This document shows positions 6,606 through 14,300 of a stretch of DNA of 21,739 nt, one piece after another. The DNA comes from DATKCN01 sp035513175 (GTDB lineage: Bacteria; Chloroflexota; Chloroflexia; Thermomicrobiales; CFX8): contig DATKCN010000152.1 of the NCBI GenBank assembly GCA_035513175.1, positions 1 to 21,739 on the forward strand. Reading direction: 5' to 3'. The position numbers and the translations under genes were made by a program. Positions within the stretch are counted from its first letter, which is position 1; each line of letters starts with the position of its first letter. The notes beneath the pieces were generated by a model. It saw only the letters and a program-made list of their open reading frames with translations. It did not search any database and had not been told where the DNA came from.

Positions 6606-7454
6606 TTATTGCGGTCTGCGCATCAGATACGTGTAGAAGTTCGCGGCGCCGAAAAACGTGCCATCCTGCGCCGCCTGCGCCTGATAGCGTTGCCACTCCT
6701 CAACGACTCCGGGTGGCAGCAGGCCGGAGCGGGCCAGCGCCGAGCCAAGCGATTCCACGGCGTTCAGCCAGAAGCCGCTGGAACCAACATCCGCGTACAG
6801 CTCTCCCGTCCAGCTGACGATCTCGAGCCCTGTCGCGCCCATGAACCGCGGCATGTCTCGCATCACCCGCGGGTTGGCCACGATGGCCTGCAGGAACCGC
6901 TCCTCGATTTCCCTTGCCAGGGCCGGGTCAGGATAGCCCCAGGTGAGCGAGGCATAGTCGCCGTCGAACACGACGACCGTCCCGCCCGGACGCGCGACCC
7001 GCCGGGCTTCCCGCAGCGCCTGCAGCGGATCGTCGACGTGGCTCAGCAGTGTGTGGAGCAGCACGATGTCGAAGCTCGCCTCCGGGAACGGCAGGTGATG
7101 CGCGTCGCCAACCTGATAGCGCACGCGCTCGGCCAGCCCTTCCTCCCGCGTCAGTCGCTCGGCGGCCTCGATCAGCGCCGGGCTGTGATCGACGCCGACG
7201 ATCTCGGCGCCCGTCCCCGTGCGGCGCTTGAGCGCGCGCGCCTCGATGCCGGTGCCGCACCCCACGGCGAGAATGCGCTCGGCAACGTCCAGTGGCAGGC
7301 GCTCGAAGTAGGCTTCGGACATCTGAACGTAGCGTTCATCAGTGCGCCGAAACTCCAGGCGCTGGGTAATCGTCTGGATGGCCGTCGCGTCCAGCGTTGG
7401 CGCGAGGCGGAAGATGTCGCGATCGTTGCGGGCGTCTTTCGGGAGATGAGCCAT
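6606..7454 (-). CDS. Class I SAM-dependent methyltransferase
   Basis: The central fold is that of a class I SAM methyltransferase (methyltransferase 11/25 type). Motif I ILAVGCGTGIEA is at residues 61-72, the acidic loop GVDHSP at 87-92, motif II-like GDAHHLPFPEASFDIVLLHTLLSHVDD follows, and RVARPGGTVVVFDGDY is motif III. The 282-aa product starts at ATG 7454, chosen over the ATG at 7487 because AGGAG lies about 7 nt upstream. Its substrate cannot be read from the sequence; relatives act on small molecules, quinones or lipids. It is the last of three same-strand genes (hydrolase, PPOX protein, methyltransferase) with gaps of 83 and 105 nt, possibly one transcript. Confidence 0.8.
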   Translation of the reverse strand: MAHLPKDARNDRDIFRLAPTLDATAIQTITQRLEFRRTDERYVQMSEAYFERLPLDVAERILAVGCGTGIEARALKRRTGTGAEIVGVDHSPALIEAAERLTREEGLAERVRYQVGDAHHLPFPEASFDIVLLHTLLSHVDDPLQALREARRVARPGGTVVVFDGDYASLTWGYPDPALAREIEERFLQAIVANPRVMRDMPRFMGATGLEIVSWTGELYADVGSSGFWLNAVESLGSALARSGLLPPGVVEEWQRYQAQAAQDGTFFGAANFYTYLMRRPQ

Positions 7455-7559
7455 GACAGCTCTCCTGTTCGGATCGGTGACGAGCATCCACCGTGGCCGC
7501 TACCGGCGCCGCGGCGTCGCCCGGACGGAGCGCCTCGCTTCAGCAGGGAGCATGACGCC

Positions 7560-7979
7560 CTACACGCGGAATCGCGTCGGGGTGATCACGACCGCCGCCG
7601 AGTATGACGCGGCGAACTCCTCCGCGTCGTAGCCGATGCGCGCGATGCCGGACGAGTACTTTTCCTGATAGGCGACGTTCTCGTGGGACGGAACGAAATC
7701 GCCGGCGTACTCCGCCGTGCCCTCAACGCGGATCACGTCCCCGCCGCCCTTCGTGTCGTCAACGGTGAACGTCACCCTCGGGTTGTGGGCGATGTTCTGC
7801 ATCTTCGTCTGCTCGGGCCGGGAGTAGACCAGAATAGCCTCGCCGTCCCACAGGAACCAGACCGGCACGCTATCCGGCTGCCCGCTCGGCCGCACTGTCG
7901 TCAGCCAGCCGATGATGTCCTCCCGCAGGCGGCGCTCGACGTGCCTGCCCCGGTCGGTCGATGTGTCGAGGGTTGCCAT
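7560..7979 (-). CDS. PPOX-class flavin/F420-binding protein
   Basis: This is a small split-barrel protein of the pyridoxamine 5'-phosphate oxidase-like superfamily, resembling the F420-dependent mycobacterial Rv3369 group (TIGR03667-like, from memory). Visible signs are the strand 'SGQPDSVPVWFLWDGEAILVYS' (split here by reading only its ends: SGQPDSV at residues 32-38 and YSRPEQTKMQNI at 52-63), then NPRVTFTVDD, GGGDVIRVEGTAE, and a C-terminal ITPTRFRV. The 139-aa product starts at ATG 7979 with GAAAGG upstream; an upstream in-frame start would add 38 residues unlike the family. Such proteins reduce or oxidise small substrates or bind cofactor. The substrate, and FMN versus F420, are not determined. 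It lies between the hydrolase and methyltransferase genes on the same strand. Confidence 0.78.
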   Translation of the reverse strand: MATLDTSTDRGRHVERRLREDIIGWLTTVRPSGQPDSVPVWFLWDGEAILVYSRPEQTKMQNIAHNPRVTFTVDDTKGGGDVIRVEGTAEYAGDFVPSHENVAYQEKYSSGIARIGYDAEEFAASYSAAVVITPTRFRV

Positions 7980-8062
7980 GCTGCCGGACCTTTCATGTCG
8001 CTTCAGACGGCGCGCGTCGTCGCGGACGCCGTTGCAGTCAACAAGCGCGCCGGGCGGAGCGT

Positions 8063-8917
8063 TTATTCCACCGGCTCCACCAGGAACGCCCACAGCGCTG
8101 CGATGGTCGCGGTCGGCTGGCCCAGCACGATGCTGAAATGATTGGTTCCCGGCGCGTCCACCATGCGGCCCCGGGGCAGGATTCTGGCGGCGCGTTCGCC
8201 TTCCTCCGCCGTGAACAGTTGATCACCGTCCTCGTAGAGCGGCTCCGGCGCGCGCACGATCAGCGTGGGACAGGACACCTCCGGCAGCAGTTGCGCGGTG
8301 GGCGCGTCCGGCGCGGCGCGCTCGGCCGCGATGACGCGCGGCGGCACGCGATGACGCAGTCCGCCGTCCGGCGCAGCTTCCAGTTCGCCGATCAGAAACG
8401 CCTCGGCGTGCTCGTCCCACTCCCCGCTGAACATCGGCAGCGCCTGCAGCGAGGCGCGGGCGGCGTCCAGATCCGGATAGCTGTTGCCGAGCCGGGCGCC
8501 GATCCTGCCGAGGCTCGCGGCAGCCTCGGGCCGCGCCGCAACCAGCCCGGGGTCCAGCAGGATGACCCGCTCGATCTGCTCGGGGTAGTGCGCGGCCAGA
8601 TACAGCGCGATCTTCGCTCCCAGCGACCAGCCCGCCACCGCAGCCCGTTCCACGCCCAGCGCGTTCAGCACGGCGATCATGTCGCCCGCGTGCGCCGCCG
8701 CCCCATATGGCCCATCCGGCTTGTCGCTCTCTCCTCGCCCGCGCAGGTCGGGCGCGACGACGCCGAAATCCGCCCCGAACGCCGCGACGAACGGATCGTA
8801 TGCGCGGGCGTTGCCGGTGTTGCCGTGCATGCAGAGCAGGACCGGTCCGTCCGCTGCAGCGCGCCAGTCCACGACGCTGATCCCGATTCCGCCTGAGTCG
8901 ATCCGGCGCCTTTGCAT
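8063..8917 (-). CDS. Alpha/beta hydrolase
   Basis: This is a classical alpha/beta-hydrolase fold enzyme (284 aa). The oxyanion HGNTG is at residues 31-35, DLRGRGES at 57-64, the nucleophile elbow GWSLGAK puts S98 as nucleophile, and GTNHFS near residue 260 supplies the catalytic histidine. An acid such as the aspartate in the ARAPEPLYEDGD region is probable. The sequence is of the broad esterase / haloperoxidase-like / C-C hydrolase class, so the substrate is unknown. ATG 8917 was chosen because GGGAGAG lies just upstream and the sequence beyond it does not resemble the family. A TTGCCA/GATACT promoter lies at 8956-8984. It heads a three-gene minus-strand group and is divergent from the glycosyltransferase at 9163. 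Confidence 0.83.
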   Translation of the reverse strand: MQRRRIDSGGIGISVVDWRAAADGPVLLCMHGNTGNARAYDPFVAAFGADFGVVAPDLRGRGESDKPDGPYGAAAHAGDMIAVLNALGVERAAVAGWSLGAKIALYLAAHYPEQIERVILLDPGLVAARPEAAASLGRIGARLGNSYPDLDAARASLQALPMFSGEWDEHAEAFLIGELEAAPDGGLRHRVPPRVIAAERAAPDAPTAQLLPEVSCPTLIVRAPEPLYEDGDQLFTAEEGERAARILPRGRMVDAPGTNHFSIVLGQPTATIAALWAFLVEPVE

Positions 8918-8955
8918 GCTCTCTCCCGCCGCTATGCATCTGCGTTGACCTGCAC

Positions 8956-8984
8956 AGTATCGACGCGAAACGGAGGGCTGGCAA
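8956..8984 (-). promoter_or_regulatory. Candidate sigma70-type promoter of the hydrolase group
   Basis: On the minus strand, TTGCCA (8984-8979) and GATACT (8961-8956) are separated by exactly 17 bp. They match the consensus at 5 of 6 and 4 of 6 positions. Initiation near 8949 would leave a leader of about 30 nt before ATG 8917. Confidence 0.55.
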
Positions 8985-9001
8985 TCGCAGCGCGTATCCT
9001 T

Positions 9002-9057
9002 CTCCCGTCGCCGCTTCCGTCCCGCGCACCTCCCGTCGCCGCTTCCATCCCGCGCAC
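9002..9057. repeat. 28-bp tandem duplication
   Basis: Two abutting 28-bp units (9002-9029 and 9030-9057), each beginning CTCCCGTCGCCGCTTCC and ending CCCGCGCAC, differ at one base (G at 9019, A at 9047). They lie in the divergent control region between the hydrolase and glycosyltransferase genes. They could be a paired operator or a chance duplication. Confidence 0.9.
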
Positions 9058-9076
9058 GGCGACGAGCAGGGAGGGG

Positions 9077-9175
9077 ATGATGATCGACGATCCAGACGCT
9101 GGCTGCCGGGAGGCCGTGGTCGTGCTGCCGGTTCACGTCCGGTGGCGTGTGGAGGTCATCGCGTGCGCGTCCTGA
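9077..9175 (+). CDS. Possible 32-codon leader ORF coupled to the glycosyltransferase
   Basis: A double ATG at 9077/9080 follows a very strong ribosome-binding sequence (CAGGGAGGGG) and opens a 32-codon frame ending in TGA at 9173-9175, 13 nt inside the start of the glycosyltransferase. The peptide begins MMIDDPDAGC and ends VEVIACAS; I recognise no family. Its own codons contain the GGAGG used by the next gene, so translation could be coupled. The distance from the -1 GAGG to ATG 9077 is short, so ATG 9080 may be the real start. It may equally be a chance ORF. Confidence 0.35.
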   Translation: MMIDDPDAGCREAVVVLPVHVRWRVEVIACAS

Positions 9176-10365
9176 TTGCCTGCCAGCCAGGCTACGGCCA
9201 CCTGCACCCGCTCTTGCCGCTCGCGCGCGCATCGCTTGCGAAGGGCCATGAGGTGCTGGTCGCCACCTCCGCGTCGATGTGTCCGGTCGTGGAGGGCGCT
9301 GGTTTCGCCTGCGCGCCTGCCGGGCTGGACTGGTTGCTGGCGCGCGAGCGGGTGGCATTTCCGGAGCTGGCGGACCTGCCGTTCGGCGACGAGCACTTTC
9401 GCGCGCAGCTCACGCGCGTCTTTCGGGACGTTACGGCGCGCCGCATGGGTCCCGACCTGCTGGACATCTGCCGCGCCTGGCGGCCCGACGTGATCGTGCG
9501 TGACGATCAGGAGCACGGCGCGCTGATCGCCGCCGAGCTGCTGGGCATCCCGCACGCGGTGGCAGGGGTGCTGTGGCTCTACGCGCCCGACGTGCAGGCG
9601 CTGGTGGTGGACGCGCTGGAGGCGCTACTGGCGGACTTCGGACTGGCAGGCAGTCCGGCCATCGACCGCGCCTACCGCTATCTGACGCTGGCCGCCATGC
9701 CACCGGGCTGGGCCGCGCCGAGCGAGGTCGTGCCCCCCAACACCCACCTGCAGCGGCCGGAAGCGTTCGCCAACGAGGGCGGCGACGCGGCAGAGTGGCT
9801 GAATGGTCTGCCCGAGCGACCGCTCGCGCACGCCAACCTCGGCACGATCGTGGCGCCCCACACGACGCTGCATGAATCGCTGCTGGAGGCGTTCGAGGAC
9901 TTGCCGGTCAACCTCGTGCTGTCGGTCGGACCCGATCACGACCTCGATGCGTTCGGCCCACGGCCCGACAACGTTCGCGTCATCGACCACATCCCGCCCG
10001 GCATCCTGCGTCGCAGCGCTGTCGCCATCGTGCACGCGGGCTACGGATCGACGATGGCCGCGCTGGTCAGTGGCACGCCGCTGCTGCTGCTACCGGTGGC
10101 CGTCGACCAGCCCCGCAACGCGCGCCGCTGTGTCGACCTGGAGCTCGGGCTCGCGTTGTTCGACGGAGCGCGCGACGCACAACAGATCCGTGAAGCGGTG
10201 CGCCTGTTGATCGACGACCCGACGTTCCGCGCTCGCTGCCTGGCGATGCGAGCGTCGATCGAGGCGTTGCCGGGCGCCGGACGGGGCGTCGCGTTAGTGG
10301 AGCGGCTGGCCGCGACCCACGCGCCAATCCCGGCGGACGCGGGATTCGAAACGGGAATCGCGTAG
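9163..10365 (+). CDS. MGT-type (GT1) glycosyltransferase
   Basis: This GT-B glycosyltransferase of the macrolide/zeaxanthin/UGT-like family moves a sugar from a nucleotide sugar to a small hydrophobic acceptor. The N-terminal RVLIACQPGYGHLHPLLPLA carries the histidine (H13) typical of the catalytic base, and near residues 287-320 the donor-binding signature HAGYGSTMAALVSGTP...VDQPRNARR is intact. The product is 400 aa, normal for the family. I start at GTG 9163, with GGAGG 7 nt upstream, rather than GTG 9142, which would add seven residues before the family start. The acceptor is unknown, and no biosynthetic partners adjoin it. The stop TAG is formed by the edge of a dispersed palindromic repeat. 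Confidence 0.85.
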   Translation: MRVLIACQPGYGHLHPLLPLARASLAKGHEVLVATSASMCPVVEGAGFACAPAGLDWLLARERVAFPELADLPFGDEHFRAQLTRVFRDVTARRMGPDLLDICRAWRPDVIVRDDQEHGALIAAELLGIPHAVAGVLWLYAPDVQALVVDALEALLADFGLAGSPAIDRAYRYLTLAAMPPGWAAPSEVVPPNTHLQRPEAFANEGGDAAEWLNGLPERPLAHANLGTIVAPHTTLHESLLEAFEDLPVNLVLSVGPDHDLDAFGPRPDNVRVIDHIPPGILRRSAVAIVHAGYGSTMAALVSGTPLLLLPVAVDQPRNARRCVDLELGLALFDGARDAQQIREAVRLLIDDPTFRARCLAMRASIEALPGAGRGVALVERLAATHAPIPADAGFETGIA

Positions 10366-10392
10366 CGGCGCATCGCATGCGCCCGGCTGGTC
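10362..10392. repeat. Single copy of the lysX-lysY palindromic repeat
   Basis: GTAGCGGCGCATCGCATGCG followed by CCCGGCTGGTC matches the left end of the element at 2904-2936. Its core is a perfect 7-bp stem (GGCGCAT 10367-10373, ATGCGCC 10377-10383). As in the lysX copy, the TAG inside it is the stop codon of the preceding gene. Confidence 0.85.
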
Positions 10393-10500
10393 ACCACTGT
10401 CAAACACCAATCGTGTCGTTGGTCATCGATGGGTCCAACCCAGGAGGACACGCGGGGCCTCACCTGCGCGGCTGAACGAACCGCGATCATTCAATCCCAA

Positions 10501-10524
10501 TCTCCCCGTCCGGGAACTGGGAGA
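10501..10524. repeat. TCTCCC/GGGAGA inverted repeat
   Basis: TCTCCC at 10501-10506 and GGGAGA at 10519-10524 flank a 12-nt loop and are followed by GGGGGAGAGGGAG. This is similar in composition to the G-rich hairpin repeats at 1-29 and 4224-4262 but is not the same sequence. No gene is seen in the surrounding 10393-10590. Confidence 0.6.
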
Positions 10525-10594
10525 GGGGGAGAGGGAGCGCGGCAGCACTCATGCGGCAGCATTCGTGAGGGCGTTTCCCCGCGTTAAATGAAAA

Positions 10595-10624
10595 CCCCTT
10601 CCGGCCAAGGGCTACCGGAAGGGG
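10595..10624 (-). terminator. Rho-independent terminator after the zinc-ribbon gene
   Basis: CCCCTTCCGG (10595-10604) and CCGGAAGGGG (10615-10624) form a perfect 10-bp GC-rich stem with a 10-nt loop. Read on the minus strand it is followed by TTTT and then CATTT, about 20 nt past the zinc-ribbon stop. On the plus strand it is followed by CTTTGTT, so it may also end transcripts from the glycosyltransferase side. Confidence 0.82.
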
Positions 10625-10643
10625 CTTTGTTACCTGTTAAGGT

Positions 10644-10985
10644 TTACCAGCGGGACGACTGCTGGCGCTGAGCGCGGAAGCACTCAGAGCAGTAGACCGG
10701 CTTGCCGCTGGTCGGCTGGAACGGCACCTGGGTCTCGCGGCCGCAGTCACTGCAGATCGCTGAGAACATCTGGCGCTCGCCGCCGTAGCCGCCACCGCCG
10801 CCACCGCGGCTGTAGGAGTCGCCACCACCGCGGGACGCCTTGGCGGCGCGCCTGCAGTCAGGGCAGCGGCTGGGCTGGTTGGTGAAGCCCTTCTCCGCGT
10901 AGAACTCCTGCTCACCCGTGGTGAACACAAACGGACTGCCGCAGTCACGGCACGTCAGGGTCTTGTCGGCAAAACTCATTACCAA
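10644..10985 (-). CDS. Two-module zinc-ribbon protein with CxxC-x17-CxxC domain
   Basis: This protein of about 113 aa has two cysteine modules joined by a glycine-rich linker. The first (residues 8-50) has C12-x2-C15, the motif FTTGEQEFYAEKGF, and C41-x2-C44, matching the 'probable zinc-ribbon' zf-trcl family. The second has C78-x2-C81, exactly 17 residues, then C99-x2-C102, matching the CxxC-x17-CxxC family (TIGR04272, from memory). Such proteins probably bind zinc and may bind nucleic acid; no function is established here. The linker (residues 51-70) is mostly Gly, Ser and Arg. TTG 10985 is chosen because AGGAG lies 8 nt upstream; ATG 10979 is the family-like start (MSFADKTLTC) but is 14 nt away. 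It is monocistronic with its own terminator and an 8-bp palindrome ahead of it. Confidence 0.85.
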   Translation of the reverse strand: MVMSFADKTLTCRDCGSPFVFTTGEQEFYAEKGFTNQPSRCPDCRRAAKASRGGGDSYSRGGGGGGYGGERQMFSAICSDCGRETQVPFQPTSGKPVYCSECFRAQRQQSSRW

Positions 10986-11008
10986 GATCGGGTCTCCTCG
11001 TTCGTACT

Positions 11009-11027
11009 GTCATCCATCGTGGATGAC
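11009..11027. promoter_or_regulatory. Palindrome GTCATCCA-TCG-TGGATGAC
   Basis: Perfect 8-bp arms with a 3-nt centre, 24 nt upstream of the zinc-ribbon start codon. It could be an operator or a leader hairpin just above the ribosome-binding site. The palindrome is seen directly; the role is inferred. Confidence 0.5.
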
Positions 11028-11091
11028 GCACCGAAAGTCAGTTAACGGGCGTAGATCTTTCGGCGGGATGAGTATGGAGACAAGCCCTGTT

Positions 11092-11104
11092 TGTCACCGT
11101 GACA
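11092..11104. promoter_or_regulatory. Palindrome TGTCAC-C-GTGACA
   Basis: Perfect 6-bp arms around one base, in the middle of the divergent region. Its size and symmetry fit a dimeric repressor or activator site, but I cannot assign a family. Confidence 0.4.
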
Positions 11105-11286
11105 TTCGCGCGAAACTTCGCTACCGTAATGTCCCAGTATACCGTATCTCGTCAACCCCCGCCTGTGAAATTGTCGTTTGCTGGATTTCAGACCCGTTTT
11201 TCCGTGCCGGCGCCCTGCCTCCGGGCCCGATCGCCGCCCGGCGACGTTGATCCGGCGCGTCGCGCGGAGGCTACGGATGCAGCGTG

Positions 11287-11314
11287 TTATCACCGCAGGC
11301 GCTCGTGCTAGACT
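11287..11314 (+). promoter_or_regulatory. Weak promoter candidate for the large glycosyltransferase
   Basis: TTATCA (11287-11292) and TAGACT (11309-11314) are separated by 16 bp and match consensus at 4 of 6 each. A start near 11321 would give a leader of about 40 nt. Confidence 0.35.
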
Positions 11315-11362
11315 GCGTCCATCCGGGATCGGAGCGACACTCGGCGACGCCGAACGGTGTAC

Positions 11363-14300
11363 ATGATGTCGATCGCGGCGTATATGCTGACGTGCGAGGA
11401 ACGGGCCGCGGTCCGCCGGCTGACGCTGCTCGAATTCGCGTTAACCGACTGGCCGGACCAGGTCCAGGTCGCGATCGATCCCGCGCGCGACGAGGCGCCG
11501 CATGCCCGGCTGTCCGGCGCCTGCCACGCACTGCTGCAGCATGCCGCCGCCGCCGGCCACGACCACGTGCTGATCCTTGAGGACGATCTCGCCTTCAATC
11601 GTAACCTGTTTCACAACCTGCAATCGTGGCCGGCGTTACGGGCGGCTGGCGAGCACTTTTTTGGGACGCTCTTTCACGCGGGCCACCGCCAGGTCAGGAG
11701 CGATGTCGCCCCCGGGTTTGCCGAGGCCGATCCGCTGAAAGTCCATGGCAGCCTGGCATTCGTCATGTCACGCGGCATGCTCGCGTATGCGCTCGAACAC
11801 TGGCACGCGATCGACGCCCCGCCGGACCTCAAGCTGCCACGTCTCGCGGCGCGGCGCGGCCCCGTCTACGATCACGTCCCGTCACTCGTGCAGCACGTCG
11901 GCGGCAAGAGCATGGCGTCGGATGACTTCCACCGCGCCGAAGACTTCGATCCGCTCTGGAAAGCCGGCCAGCCCGCTGCGTTCGCCCTCGCGCCGCCCGC
12001 GGCGCGCCGCGCGGCCAACGAGGTCTCCGTCGTCTGGCAGGGCCACCTGACCGACATGAGCGGCTACGCCGACGAGACGCGCAATTTCGTCTTCGCGCTC
12101 GATCAGGCCGGCGTCGACATTGCCGTCGCGCCCGTCCATCCCTCGATCATGGTCCGGCTGCCGCCAATTGAGATGGAACGACTGCGGCAACTGTCGCTGA
12201 AACGGCCCGACGGCCCGTTCGTGCACATCTCGCATATGGGCGCGCGGCACTTCCAGCCGCATCCGGCCGCGGTTCGGAACATCGGCCGCACGATGCTGGA
12301 AACCGATAGCATTCCACCCTCGTGGGTCGCGTGCTGCAACGCGATGGATGAGGTCTGGGTGCCGTGCGCCTTCAACGTCGAGACCTTCACACGCTCCGGC
12401 GTCGACCCGGCAAAGCTGCACCGCGTGCCGGGAGCGATCTCGACCGAGCTGTATGATCCCAGGCTGCCGCCGCTCGACAGCCCTCAGTTTTCGGGCTTCG
12501 TCTTTTTAAGCGTCTTCGGTTGGTCGCTGCGCAAGGGCTGGGACGCGCTCATTCGCGCCTACGTCGACGAATTCAGCCGCGATGAAGCGGTCACGCTCGT
12601 GCTCAAGGTCTTCCCACCGGTCGGCAAAACGATCGACCACCTCCGCCGCGATGTCGAGCGTTTCATGCGTGACGCGATGGGGCGCGATCCCGCGACCACG
12701 CCAGCCGTCCAGCTGCTTGATATCGCCTTGAGTCCAGCCGAGATGGCGCGTCTGTACCGCTCGGTGAACGCCTTCGTCATGCCGTCGCGCGGCGAAGCCT
12801 GGGGCCGGCCCTACATGGAAGCCATGGCGATGGGCCTGCCAACCATCGGCACACGCTCAGGCGGCAACCTGGAGTTCATGACCGACGCGAACTCGTATCT
12901 GATCGAGTGCGAATTCGTTGCGACGCCAGCCGCCGGCGTCCGCGAGGCGCCCGTCTTTCGCGCCGCGCGCTGGGCCGAGCCGTCCGTTGATCATCTGCGC
13001 CAGCTGATGCGGCAGGTGTTCGAGGACCGTGATGACGCGGCCGCCCGAGGCGCGCTGGCAAGCGAGCAGATCCGGGCCTCCTTCAGCCGGGAACGGGTCG
13101 CCGCGCTCGTCATCGAGCGGCTGGAGGCGTCAGGCGTCACGGTCGGCCGCCGCGCCGCGCCGCGTGTCCGGCGGCCGACCGTCGTCTGGCACGGCGATTA
13201 CCGCTCGAGTCACAGCTTCGCGATCGTCAATCGCGAGCTGTGCGCGGCGCTGCGCGCGAGCGGGCGGATCAATCTCACGGTCGCGGCGACGCCGCCGCTG
13301 GCAACGCCACTCGCCGGGAATCTGAAGGCGGCCGCGCTCACCGCGCACGCCGGGCAACCACCGTCGGATGCCGACATCCATGTCCGCTTCAGCTGGCCGC
13401 CAACGTTCGAGCCGCCGCCAGCCGGTCGGCTGGTCCAGATGCTGACGTGGGAGTTCGGCAGCCTGCCGCGCGACTGGATCGCCCCGCTGAATGAGATCGC
13501 CGACGAGGTCTGGGTTCCCAGCGCGTACATCCGCGACTGCTTCATCGGTAGCGGCGTCCGGTCGGAGAAGGTCGCGGTCATGTCATACGGCGTCGATCCC
13601 GCCCGCTATAACCCACGTGCGGCGCCGCTCGACCTGCCGACGGACAAGCGCTTCCGCTTCCTGTTCGTCGGCGGGACGATCTCGCGCAAGAACGTTGACG
13701 AGCTGCTCGGCTCCTATCTGGAGACGTTCCGGCCGTCCGACGATGTCTGCCTGGTGATCAAGGACACCGGCGTCGGGTCGTTCTACGGCCCGCCGCGCCT
13801 CCGCGAGCGCATCCGCCGCCTGCAGGCCGATCCCAGCCTGCCGGAAATCCTCTACATCGAGCGCGAGCTGCCGGATGAGCAGATGCCGGGCCTTTACACG
13901 GCCTGCCACACGCTGGTCCATCCGCATCGGGCCGAGGGATTTGGCCTGCCGCTCCTTGAGGCGATGGCCTGCGGCCTGCTGGTCATCGCGCCCGACTTCG
14001 GCGCCTGTCTGGACTACTGCGACCCGACCGTCGCGCGCCTCGTGTCCGGCTCAGTCGTGCAGTTTCCCGAACCGCGCGTCGACGCGATCGAGACCGTCAG
14101 CCGGCCCTGGTGGTTTCAGGTGGATGCCCATGCGCTCGCCAATGCGATGATCGACGCGTTCGAGTCCCCCGAGACGACGAAGGAGATCGGCGCCCGCGCC
14201 GCCGAGCGTGTCCGCCGCCAGTTCAGCTGGGACCAGGCCGCCGAGATCGCTAGCGAGCGACTCGAGCGGCTTGCAACCCGCCCCGTCTGGCGAAGTCAAC

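Larger units (their letters stand above)
10986..11362. other. Divergent control region between the zinc-ribbon and large glycosyltransferase genes
   Basis: About 375 bases without a credible gene. They hold two perfect palindromes (11009-11027 and 11092-11104) and one weak plus-strand promoter candidate (11287-11314). TTGACG (minus, 11155-11150) and TATACT (minus, 11141-11136) both occur but are only 8 bp apart, so they do not form one ordinary promoter. Confidence 0.6.

Noticed and set aside
6534..7607. A 357-codon plus-strand frame opposite the methyltransferase
   Set aside because: The minus strand carries the SAM motif GCGTG and a proper ribosome-binding site; the plus frame is a shadow.
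11136..11155. TTGACG and TATACT on the minus strand as a promoter for the zinc-ribbon gene
   Set aside because: The two hexamers are only 8 bp apart, far from the 16-18 bp needed; pairing either with other partners gives poor matches.
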